Source of the DNA: Fluviispira vulneris | GTDB taxonomy: Bacteria; Bdellovibrionota_B; Oligoflexia; Silvanigrellales; Silvanigrellaceae | DNA length: 64,000 bases | Direction: 5' to 3' | NCBI RefSeq assembly: GCF_014281055.1 | Contig: NZ_JACRSE010000006.1 | Location: forward strand, 186,001 to 250,000 | Part shown: piece by piece, positions 1-7,321 of the stretch | Layout of the letters: every line of letters starts with the position of its first letter | Position numbering within the stretch: the first letter of the stretch is position 1 | Program-made: the position numbers and the translations under genes | Notes under the pieces: model-generated | The model's database searches: none | What the model saw: only the letters and a program-made list of their open reading frames with translations | Told to the model about the DNA's origin: nothing

Positions 1-666
1 TAAAATTTTTCTTATAAAACATATTAAAATTCCTCAAAATATTTTATTCTGATAAAATCTTTCCCAATTAACTTGGCAAAAGGTTTTAAAGCTTATAAAG
101 ACAACACTGTGATAGAAATTTCTTCGGTCGGTTATTCTTCAACCAAAATTCTATAATTTTTGGATTGAAATAACTCTAAATTGCACACTCCTATTAAATT
201 ATTGAGAAGAAAAAAACTCTTTTATACAATGAAAAAGTATATTCTAAATATGAATTCAAATAGACAACCAATAAAATCCTATTCAACTGGTTAATTGAAT
301 AGAGTGATTTTCAAACAGCATCCAAAGTTCGATTTACAAAGGACTACTTTTAATAATTCAAAATATATATATCATATTTTCAAAAAATTTCAATTTTAAC
401 ATATTAAATATATTATAATATATTTAATATGTTTTTTTATATTGGAAATATAAAATGCAAAAATAAAATTAAATACTCTAAATTAAAACAAAATTATTTT
501 AAATTGAGTCACATATTTCTTCTTAATCTCGTATTATGATAATACTAATGATCTAAGTGAATATATAAAAGATTTTCATCTCAAAAAAAGGAATCAAATT
601 CTAATAAAGGGATTATTCATAGTATTTATTTCTATGCTGAATTTAAAAAAGATTAAAAAGATAATC
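1..666. other. AT-rich gene-free stretch
   Basis: No supportable gene. An open stretch without a start codon runs on the plus strand from about 28 to a TAA at 154-156 and could be the tail of a decayed or upstream gene, but it is too short to call. The only clear structure is the long palindrome at 398-433, listed separately. Confidence 0.5.
398..438 (+). terminator. Perfect 16-bp hairpin followed by T tract
   Basis: Arms 398-413 and 418-433 are perfect reverse complements with a 4-base TATA loop, followed on the plus strand by a run of T ending at 438. The stem is almost entirely A/T with one G-C pair, so as a terminator it would be weak. No plus-strand gene ends close by in the window. It could instead be a palindromic protein-binding site. 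Confidence 0.4.
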
Positions 667-1461
667 TTATTTTTGCTTCAATTCAGCACGCCATGCATCG
701 GTTTCTAAATAATATTGAACGGCTTCAGCATAACCCCCATTTTTTTTCCATTCACTTAAAAATTGATTAAATTCTTTAAGCAGAGCCGTGTCTTTTTTTC
801 TTAGACCAACAGCAAGATCTTCATAGTTTAATTTGTCTGTTAAAATATGTAATTTTTCTTTGTGCTCCTGTTCAGCCATAAGAGAAAAAATGGAATCTTG
901 CGCAAAAGCGTCCGTGCGGTTTTCGAGAACCGCAGTAATGAGATCGGCATTGGTATCAAAGCGGTAGATTTTCGCATGTATTAATTCTTTTTTGAGAAAG
1001 AAATCGGCAGTATTGCCTGTCTTAACCGCAATTTTTACTCCCGCTTTGTCAAGGTCAGCTAAAGTTTTATACTTATCTTTATTTTTTTCTGCGATAACGA
1101 GAGAGTTACCACTTTTGTAAATAGGAGTGCTAAAACGAATGACTTTTTCTCTCTCTTTGGTAATAGACATACCACCGGTGATAAAATCACATTTCCCAGA
1201 TAATAAAGCAGGAAAAACACCTTCCCAGCGAATATCTATCATATTTAATTTGACATTTAATTTCTTTGCAAAAAGTTCAAACATACGGATGTCAAAACCA
1301 ATCCACTCACCACTTGAAGATTTTACTTCAAAGGGTGCATAGCCTGCCGAAGTACACACCTTCAACTCTTTTTCTTTTTTAATCCGTGCAAGCGTTTGAG
1401 AATATAAGTTAAAATGAGAAAAAGTGCATAGCAATGAGAGCAATAAAGTGATTCGTTTCAA
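667..1461 (-). CDS. Polar amino acid ABC transporter substrate-binding protein
   Basis: Predicted periplasmic solute-binding protein of the SBP_bac_3 family (HisJ/GlnH/FliY type), delivering an amino acid to an ABC importer. Residues 1-21 form a signal peptide. The mature domain has the family landmarks: the GFDIRMFELFAKKL segment (55-68) and the ligand-contacting stretch GMSITKEREKVIRF (97-110), with Thr101 and Arg104 in the positions that bind the amino acid carboxylate. Length (264 aa) is normal for the family. No permease or ATPase gene is adjacent, so the partner proteins must be encoded elsewhere. The ligand cannot be told from sequence. It is followed upstream by exonuclease III on the same strand with a 20-base gap, but functional linkage is unlikely. 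Confidence 0.85.
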   Translation of the reverse strand: MKRITLLLSLLCTFSHFNLYSQTLARIKKEKELKVCTSAGYAPFEVKSSSGEWIGFDIRMFELFAKKLNVKLNMIDIRWEGVFPALLSGKCDFITGGMSITKEREKVIRFSTPIYKSGNSLVIAEKNKDKYKTLADLDKAGVKIAVKTGNTADFFLKKELIHAKIYRFDTNADLITAVLENRTDAFAQDSIFSLMAEQEHKEKLHILTDKLNYEDLAVGLRKKDTALLKEFNQFLSEWKKNGGYAEAVQYYLETDAWRAELKQK

Positions 1462-1481
1462 TTTCTTTTCTCCTGTCTTAT

Positions 1482-2261
1482 TTAAGGGAACGAGAGATCG
1501 AGCGAAATAGGGCAGTGGTCAGAACCGTAAACATCTGAATGAATCCCTGCTTTCGATATGTTGTTTATAAGATCTTCTGAGACAAAATGCGAATCAATTC
1601 TCCAACCAATATTTTTTTCACGCACACCTTTCCGGTTGCTCCACCAAGTATAATGCCCTCCATTTTTTTCAAATAATCTAAAGGCATCCAAATATCCATC
1701 TGCAAGAAACTCACTATACCATTGCCTTTCTTCAGGTAAAAATCCTGGGTTTTTTTGATTTTGCTTTGGATTTGCGAGGTCGATTTCTTTATGCGCAATA
1801 TTGATATCCCCACCTAATACTATAGATATATTACTTTTTCTAAGCTCGGTTAATTTTATTTGCAATTTTCTACAAAAAGCAAGTTTATACGCAAGTCTTT
1901 TTCCTTCAGGCTGACTATTTGGAAAATAAGCACTTGCATAGAATATATTATTATGAAAAAAACCTAAAAATCTGCCTTCATTGTCAAATTCAGGATCGCC
2001 AAGTCCCACCTGAATATCGGAATGAGAAAAAGGCAGCTTTGTATAGATTGCGACCCCACTGTATCCTTTTTTCTCCGCTGGATGCCAAATGCTTTTATAG
2101 CCAAATGGTTCAATTTGTTCAGGATTAAGCTGTTCTGGCAAAGCTCTAACCTCTTGTAAAAGAATGATATCTGCCTGAGAATTCTCGAGCCAATTAAAAA
2201 AACCGGCTTTGGCAGCAGCACGAATACCATTCAGATTCCAAGAATAAATTTTAAGCGACAT
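1482..2261 (-). CDS. xth: Exodeoxyribonuclease III
   Basis: AP endonuclease/3'-5' exonuclease of the Xth/ExoA family, acting in base-excision repair. It carries the full endonuclease/exonuclease/phosphatase signature: SWNLNGIR (7-14), LLQEVRA with metal ligand Glu37, LGGDINIAH (149-157) with Asp152 and Asn154, WRIDSHFVS, and the terminal GSDHCPISLDL with the catalytic Asp-His pair. Length of 259 aa is typical. The ATG start places the first beta strand immediately, as in characterised homologues. It is a stand-alone housekeeping gene; the 115-base gap to the divergent symporter gene probably holds both promoters. Confidence 0.93.
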   Translation of the reverse strand: MSLKIYSWNLNGIRAAAKAGFFNWLENSQADIILLQEVRALPEQLNPEQIEPFGYKSIWHPAEKKGYSGVAIYTKLPFSHSDIQVGLGDPEFDNEGRFLGFFHNNIFYASAYFPNSQPEGKRLAYKLAFCRKLQIKLTELRKSNISIVLGGDINIAHKEIDLANPKQNQKNPGFLPEERQWYSEFLADGYLDAFRLFEKNGGHYTWWSNRKGVREKNIGWRIDSHFVSEDLINNISKAGIHSDVYGSDHCPISLDLSFP

Positions 2262-2376
2262 GAATTATTGACTCCCAATATTGATTTAGCTACAGATATT
2301 CTTCCTATTACCTAGGAATCTTCAATTCCTTTTAGGTATGCTCCTGAGAGTATAAAATTTAGACTAAGGTTGCAAA

Positions 2377-3555
2377 ATGCTAAGACATATTTTAAAAGTC
2401 GCAAATAGTATCATCTTTAAACTCGTACTCGCTCTTCTGTTTGGCTTATTTGCGGGAAAATATTTACCACAAGAGGTTCAAGCCACCCTTTATTCTATTA
2501 GTTTGAGCTTAAAAGACATCCTTATCTTTATTTTACCATTTATTATTTTCAGTTGTATTTTTTCTTGTTTACTTTCATTCAAATCAGATGTTTTCAAATT
2601 TATTATAATCTTGATTCTTTGCATTTGCTTATCGAATTTTATCTCAACAATTATTGCATTTAATGTGAGTCATTTAGCTCTTGCAAATATAGACAATTTC
2701 TCGAATATAAACCAAGAAGGCCATGCCATACTTAAGCCTTATTGGAATTTACCACTTCCGTCTCTCATTTCGAACAATGTTGCCTTATTTTCAGGTTTAG
2801 TCGCGGGTCTTATCTTTTCGAAGTTTCGTAACAAAAGGGTTGACGTATTTGCAGATAAAATGCGTGACGCAGTTACTTTATTTTTAAATAAAGCTTTTAT
2901 CCCCATTTTACCTATTTTTGCTCTAGGTTTTATTATAAAACTCGAAAGTGATGGTGTTTTAACTCAGATATTAAGTTCATATTTACCGCTTGTTCTTGCA
3001 ATAATAATCACTCAATATGTATATATTTCTCTGTTATATTTTATTGGTGCAGGCTTTAATATTAAGCAGTTTATTTATTTTGTTAAAAATGTCCTACCTG
3101 CAGGCATAATGGGGTTCAGTTCAATGTCGAGCATGGCCGCCCTGCCGCTGACAATTCAAGCAGCAGAAAAAAACACTCGCAATCGCGACCTTTCGAGGAC
3201 AATAGCACCCGCAACAGTGAATATTCATTTAATTGGGGATAGTTTAGCGATACCTATGATTGCCCTCGTTATTATGAGCACATTTGGAACAGGCTTTCCA
3301 GATTTATCAACATTCCTCATATTTTCATTTTATTTTGTCTTAGCTAAATTTGCGGTTGCAGCAGTACCAGGCGGAGGTATTCTGGTCATGATCACAATTC
3401 TAGAAACTCAAATGGGTTTTACCCCGGAAATGAGTGGATTGATCACAGCTATTTATATTTTGTTGGATCCTATCATCACTTCTGCTAACGTATTGGGCAA
3501 CGGCGCATTTGTTATATTGACTACAAAATTATTAGGAAAAAAAGTTTCTCAATAA
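2377..3555 (+). CDS. Dicarboxylate/amino acid:cation symporter (SLC1/DAACS family)
   Basis: Inner-membrane secondary transporter that imports a dicarboxylate or amino acid with Na+ or H+. Multiple hydrophobic helices cover the whole chain. The C-terminal transport core is recognisable: the serine-rich re-entrant loop GFSSMSSMAALPLTIQAA, the helix-7 region IAPATVNIHLIGDSLAIP, the second re-entrant hairpin around AAVPGGGILVMI, and the helix-8 segment DPIITSANVLGNGAFV. The Asn-rich NMDGT motif of classical glutamate carriers is replaced by NIHLIGD, so substrate and coupling ion may differ from GltP. Length 392 aa is slightly below the usual 400-430. It is convergent with the response regulator gene, 6 bases apart, with no visible terminator between them. 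Confidence 0.85.
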   Translation: MLRHILKVANSIIFKLVLALLFGLFAGKYLPQEVQATLYSISLSLKDILIFILPFIIFSCIFSCLLSFKSDVFKFIIILILCICLSNFISTIIAFNVSHLALANIDNFSNINQEGHAILKPYWNLPLPSLISNNVALFSGLVAGLIFSKFRNKRVDVFADKMRDAVTLFLNKAFIPILPIFALGFIIKLESDGVLTQILSSYLPLVLAIIITQYVYISLLYFIGAGFNIKQFIYFVKNVLPAGIMGFSSMSSMAALPLTIQAAEKNTRNRDLSRTIAPATVNIHLIGDSLAIPMIALVIMSTFGTGFPDLSTFLIFSFYFVLAKFAVAAVPGGGILVMITILETQMGFTPEMSGLITAIYILLDPIITSANVLGNGAFVILTTKLLGKKVSQ

Positions 3556-3561
3556 ATCCTA

Positions 3562-4098
3562 TTAAGACTTATTCGCTATTTTAAGTTTTAAAAGAGCTTG
3601 TACAGTTTCAAATATTTTTCTTTGTTTTTCATTATCCATTTTTCTGAATTTATCGATTGTAATATTGCCAAATTCACAAACGATGAATTCGAGAAGTTTT
3701 TTTCTATCTGATAAAAAATGATACATTTCAATTGCACGCTTCACAGTTTCTTCGAGGATGATTTTATCACTTTGTTTTTCGAGAAAATCGAAAGCACCAT
3801 TGCGCATACATTCTTTTATAACTTTTAAATTATCTTCACCAGTATAAACAATAATAACTGTGTCTAATTTATAACTTTTAATCGATTTTAACACCTCTAA
3901 ACCAGATACTTTAGGTAAACTTAAATCGATAATTGCTATAGAATAATTATTCTCAATTAATTCTTTTTTTGCTGCAACCCCATCACTAACTTCACAAATA
4001 TTTTTAGAAAATTTCTTTAACAAATGCGATAAAAGTTTTTGAATATCTTCATCATCATCTGCTATAAGAATTGATATATCCATTTCTTCAAAGTTCAT
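3562..4098 (-). CDS. Stand-alone response regulator receiver protein
   Basis: CheY-like receiver domain (about 8-122) followed by a helical tail of about 55 residues with no recognisable DNA-binding or enzymatic domain. Acidic pocket DDDED at 14-18, phosphoacceptor Asp58 in AIIDLSLP, switch Thr86 in VYTGED and conserved Lys108 in FLEKQS are all present, so phosphorylation is expected. No histidine kinase gene is adjacent; the kinase at 9.7 kb has its own regulator. It probably acts by protein-protein contact, as in chemotaxis or phosphorelay adaptors. Which kinase feeds it is unknown. Confidence 0.82.
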   Translation of the reverse strand: MNFEEMDISILIADDDEDIQKLLSHLLKKFSKNICEVSDGVAAKKELIENNYSIAIIDLSLPKVSGLEVLKSIKSYKLDTVIIVYTGEDNLKVIKECMRNGAFDFLEKQSDKIILEETVKRAIEMYHFLSDRKKLLEFIVCEFGNITIDKFRKMDNEKQRKIFETVQALLKLKIANKS

Positions 4099-4541
4099 AC
4101 AAAAACCTGTAATAATTATGCATATGAACTTAATATCGGCAGAAAAAATACTAAAGTCTTCTAAACCTATCTAAAAAAATGTCAAATTTTTGACTTAATT
4201 ATTTACTGATTCACAGTGTATATAAATATTTTTTAATTATTTAATAGAAACGTTATATATCTTAAGAACCTTAAAGAACTCACTTGTGATTTCAAGCCAA
4301 ATTGACTTTTAACTATACCATAAAGTCTTCCTAATTTATAGAAAAGTAACATTATAAAATCTAATGGATAAAATTTCTACGTATGAGAAAGAACTTATTA
4401 AATTTGGATAGATAATTTTAAAACGTCTTTATTAGCATTGATAGTATTGAAATGAAAGAAAAAATTGCAGGATTAATATTATTTCTTTATTTTTACCCTT
4501 CTTAAAACAAAAGGAATATTATATCTGTGAATATTAAAATT
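4099..4541. other. AT-rich gene-free stretch
   Basis: No gene larger than about 15 codons. It contains the 5' leader of the response regulator gene and the region downstream of lipB. A small perfect inverted repeat, GTCAAA-TT-TTTGAC, lies near 4180-4193 upstream of the response regulator and could be an operator, but it is short enough to occur by chance in such AT-rich DNA. Confidence 0.5.
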
Positions 4542-5198
4542 TTAATTTAATAATTTATGGATTTCTTCAGCCAATTTTTTTTCTACAATTTGGTATTCAA
4601 TCTTAAGCGGAGGGACATTTTGCGATGACGAAAATTCATTTACAGCCATTTGTAAATTTATGACACCTCTTCCTCTTAAACCGCATGGAACTATAGAAGA
4701 AAAAGTTTCAAGGGAGTTTGTAACATTAAAAGCGATGCCGTGTTTTGTCACTTTATTTGCAATACGAATTCCGACAGCACCGATTTTATTTTGCCCCACC
4801 CAAACACCTGGATTGATAGCATCACGATTCACAGAAATACCAAATTGTGCCGCTGTGGAAATCATAGCTTCTTCCAACAAATTCACATAAGTGCGCACAG
4901 ATTTATTCAGCTCATCCATATGCACAATAGGGTAAACAACAACTTGTCCAGGTTCATGAACAGTCACGCTTCCCCCTCTATCGATTTTATGAAATGCAAT
5001 GCCTTTGTATTTGAGCTGGTCAGGGGGGATTTTCATATCTTCGTAAAGTTCGCGCTTACCCATCGTGACGGTGGGTGGATGCTGTACAACAAGCAACACC
5101 CCCTCACGTTTTGGATTTTCGACGATTTCTTGATGGAGTGACTCCATAATACCAAGGGCGTCACTATAAGATAACAAACCAAGGTAACGAATTTCCAT
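4542..5198 (-). CDS. lipB: Octanoyltransferase
   Basis: LipB transfers octanoyl groups from acyl carrier protein to the lipoyl domains of 2-oxoacid dehydrogenases, the first committed step of lipoate synthesis, in the cytosol. Family motifs are complete: RGGSVTVHEPGQ (74-85), the catalytic lysine Lys138 in NKIGAVGIR, and the catalytic cysteine Cys172 in IVPCGLRGRGV. Length 218 aa is normal. The start codon directly follows the phnE stop, so the gene appears to be the last member of a phnC-phnE-lipB transcription unit. lipA is not beside it. The linkage to a phosphonate-type transporter has no obvious metabolic reason. Confidence 0.95.
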   Translation of the reverse strand: MEIRYLGLLSYSDALGIMESLHQEIVENPKREGVLLVVQHPPTVTMGKRELYEDMKIPPDQLKYKGIAFHKIDRGGSVTVHEPGQVVVYPIVHMDELNKSVRTYVNLLEEAMISTAAQFGISVNRDAINPGVWVGQNKIGAVGIRIANKVTKHGIAFNVTNSLETFSSIVPCGLRGRGVINLQMAVNEFSSSQNVPPLKIEYQIVEKKLAEEIHKLLN

Positions 5199-6491
5199 TT
5201 ATTGAATAGCCTCGCGAATACGTGCAGAAAGGAAATCCATGCACCAAACGACTAAGAAAATAAGGAAAGCTAGACTTCCTACTTGTGTCCAACGCGCAAG
5301 CATTTGTTCTTGGATAAGGATACTTCCGATACCTCCTCCACCAACAAGTCCAATCACTGTCGCCATACGCACGTTGATATCCCAACGATAAATTGTAAAG
5401 GCTAAGAAAGGCAAAATAACTTGCGGTACCACAGCATACCAAACAATTGCTACGCGCGTAGCGCCTGTTGCTTGGAGGGCCTCAATGGGGCCTTCTTCAA
5501 CGCCTTCAACGGCCTCAGAGTACTGTTTCACAAGACTTGAAACACTGTGGATCATGAGAGCAAGGGATCCAGCAAATGGGCCAATGCCAATCCAAACAGA
5601 AAAGAGAATCGCCCAAATAAGTGGTTCGATGGAACGGGTGATATTCATATATGAACGAATAAGGACATAAACAAAACGCATCATGCGGCTGTGACGTGTT
5701 AAGTTACGTGAAGCAAAAAAGGATAGGACAAATGCAACTGGAACACTAAAAAATGTTGCTATAAATGCAAGATAGATAGACTCTGCTAGTTTACTGAGAG
5801 CTTTACTAAAGTAACTTAAATCGTTTGGTTGACATGACACTGAAAATAAATCGACTTGATTTACAAAGAAAATATTATGTAACTTTACAAATAAATTAAG
5901 AAACCATTGCATTGAATCGTATATAGAAAACGAACCAATATTTTCCCCTACTCCAGGTATTCCACAAGCTAATTGCAAACTCAAACGACCTGCACCAAGC
6001 AACCCATCAATTTGGAAAATTTTCGCTATACTTACATTGGTTAAAACCCAGCCCGTAATCACTGTAACAATAACGAGGATAAGTGCTTCGATCCTAGCCC
6101 ATTTCCAATGTTTGGTTAATTTTAAGGAGTCTTCTGGATTGTTTACTTGCAGCTTAGATATGCTTGCTATCCATGAGCCAAAGCCTTTGCATTTCATAGA
6201 AATTGTGAAGCCAATGACTGCTCCAAGAGCCATGATATTAAAGAACCAAGACCAAGGAAAATCAAAGTAACGACTATCATATTCAAGAAATTCAATAATT
6301 TTCAGTGCTGTTCCGTTAGGAGGATCATTATATGCTAAATATTCAACTCCGGGTAAAATAATAGAACAAATTAAAACTTTCGAAAGGAATATTAAAAAAT
6401 ATCCCCACACAAACATTTCAATAACAACACCAGCAATTTGTCTTTTACGACGTTCAGATTCAATAACAGGAATATAGGAAGGAAATCGCAT
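5199..6491 (-). CDS. phnE: Phosphonate-type ABC transporter permease with extra N-terminal membrane region
   Basis: Inner-membrane permease of the PhnE family. The C-terminal half (about 210-430) is a canonical PhnE domain with the EAA-like coupling segment EEGPIEALQATGATRVAIVWYAVVPQ, preceded by the typical NITRSIEPLIWAILF helix and followed by VGGGGIGSIL. The N-terminal half (about 1-200) adds hydrophobic segments and a long periplasmic-looking stretch that ordinary PhnE proteins (about 260-280 aa) lack. Total length is 430 aa. The start overlaps the phnC stop by one base, implying translational coupling. No phnD binding protein is present here. The substrate could be phosphonate, phosphite or another oxyanion. 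Confidence 0.85.
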   Translation of the reverse strand: MRFPSYIPVIESERRKRQIAGVVIEMFVWGYFLIFLSKVLICSIILPGVEYLAYNDPPNGTALKIIEFLEYDSRYFDFPWSWFFNIMALGAVIGFTISMKCKGFGSWIASISKLQVNNPEDSLKLTKHWKWARIEALILVIVTVITGWVLTNVSIAKIFQIDGLLGAGRLSLQLACGIPGVGENIGSFSIYDSMQWFLNLFVKLHNIFFVNQVDLFSVSCQPNDLSYFSKALSKLAESIYLAFIATFFSVPVAFVLSFFASRNLTRHSRMMRFVYVLIRSYMNITRSIEPLIWAILFSVWIGIGPFAGSLALMIHSVSSLVKQYSEAVEGVEEGPIEALQATGATRVAIVWYAVVPQVILPFLAFTIYRWDINVRMATVIGLVGGGGIGSILIQEQMLARWTQVGSLAFLIFLVVWCMDFLSARIREAIQ

Positions 6492-7288
6492 TAGTGTATC
6501 TCCACTTCACGAGCGTCAGCGCCATAGATATCTTTAAACCATTTTTCAGTGATGTCGGTCGGTTTACCCTCAAAAACCAACTCACCATTTTTCAATGCAA
6601 TAACATGTGTGGAGTAATCTCGAACTAAACTTAAAAAGTGCAAATTGCACACGACTGTGATATTATGCTTTTGATTTAAGTCACGGAGATAATTCATTAC
6701 GGAATAACTTGTGGAAGGATCGAGAGATGCGACTGGTTCATCTGCTAATAGAAGATCTGGATGTTGCATAAGCGTTCTTGCAATTGCCACACGCTGCTTT
6801 TGTCCGCCGGATAAGCCATCTGCACGAATCAGAGCTTTGTCTTCAATGCCAACAATACGAAGTGCTTGATAAGCTTCTTCAATCCATTTTTCAGGCCATT
6901 TTTGAAAAATTCCACCTAAGAATTTATTTTCGAGTTGTCCCAAACGCCCAGTTAAAACATTATTTAAAACATTTCTACGATTCACTAAATTGAAATGTTG
7001 AAAAACCATGCCAATTTTTGTCCGAGCTTCTCTCAATTGATGCTCTTTAACATGAGTTATATCACGACCCTCAAAAATAACGGATCCAGATGTGGGCTCA
7101 TGAATTCTGTTAATACAACGTAACAAAGTTGATTTTCCAGAACCGGATAGCCCTATCACAGCCAGAAATGCCCCCTTGGGAACGTTAAAGCTCACTCCCT
7201 TTAAAGCTTTTGTCCCATTAGGATAAGTTTTAACAAGGTCTTTCACTTGCAAAATAAACTCGTAATCTCGTGCTGGCTGAAATGTCAC
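6491..7288 (-). CDS. phnC: Phosphonate-type ABC transporter ATP-binding protein
   Basis: Cytosolic ATPase subunit partnering PhnE. Walker A GLSGSGKS, Q-loop VFQHFNLV, signature LSGGQKQR, Walker B LLLADEP and a switch His are all visible, and similarity is strongest to PhnC (ALKGVSFNVPKGAFLAVIG, NVLTGRLG). I place the start at the GTG at 7288 because GAGGAG sits 7 bases upstream; the reading frame is open further to a TTG at 7315 but without a comparable ribosome site. Length from 7288 is 265 aa, normal for PhnC. The gene follows the lytic transglycosylase stop by 33 bases and may share its transcript. Confidence 0.9.
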   Translation of the reverse strand: MTFQPARDYEFILQVKDLVKTYPNGTKALKGVSFNVPKGAFLAVIGLSGSGKSTLLRCINRIHEPTSGSVIFEGRDITHVKEHQLREARTKIGMVFQHFNLVNRRNVLNNVLTGRLGQLENKFLGGIFQKWPEKWIEEAYQALRIVGIEDKALIRADGLSGGQKQRVAIARTLMQHPDLLLADEPVASLDPSTSYSVMNYLRDLNQKHNITVVCNLHFLSLVRDYSTHVIALKNGELVFEGKPTDITEKWFKDIYGADAREVEIH

Positions 7289-7321
7289 GCAAAAACTCCT
7301 CAGTTTTCTAATCAATCTAAG

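Noticed and set aside
28-156. Tail of a plus-strand gene at the window start
   Set aside because: About 42 codons, no start, no recognisable motif; in-frame stops precede it.
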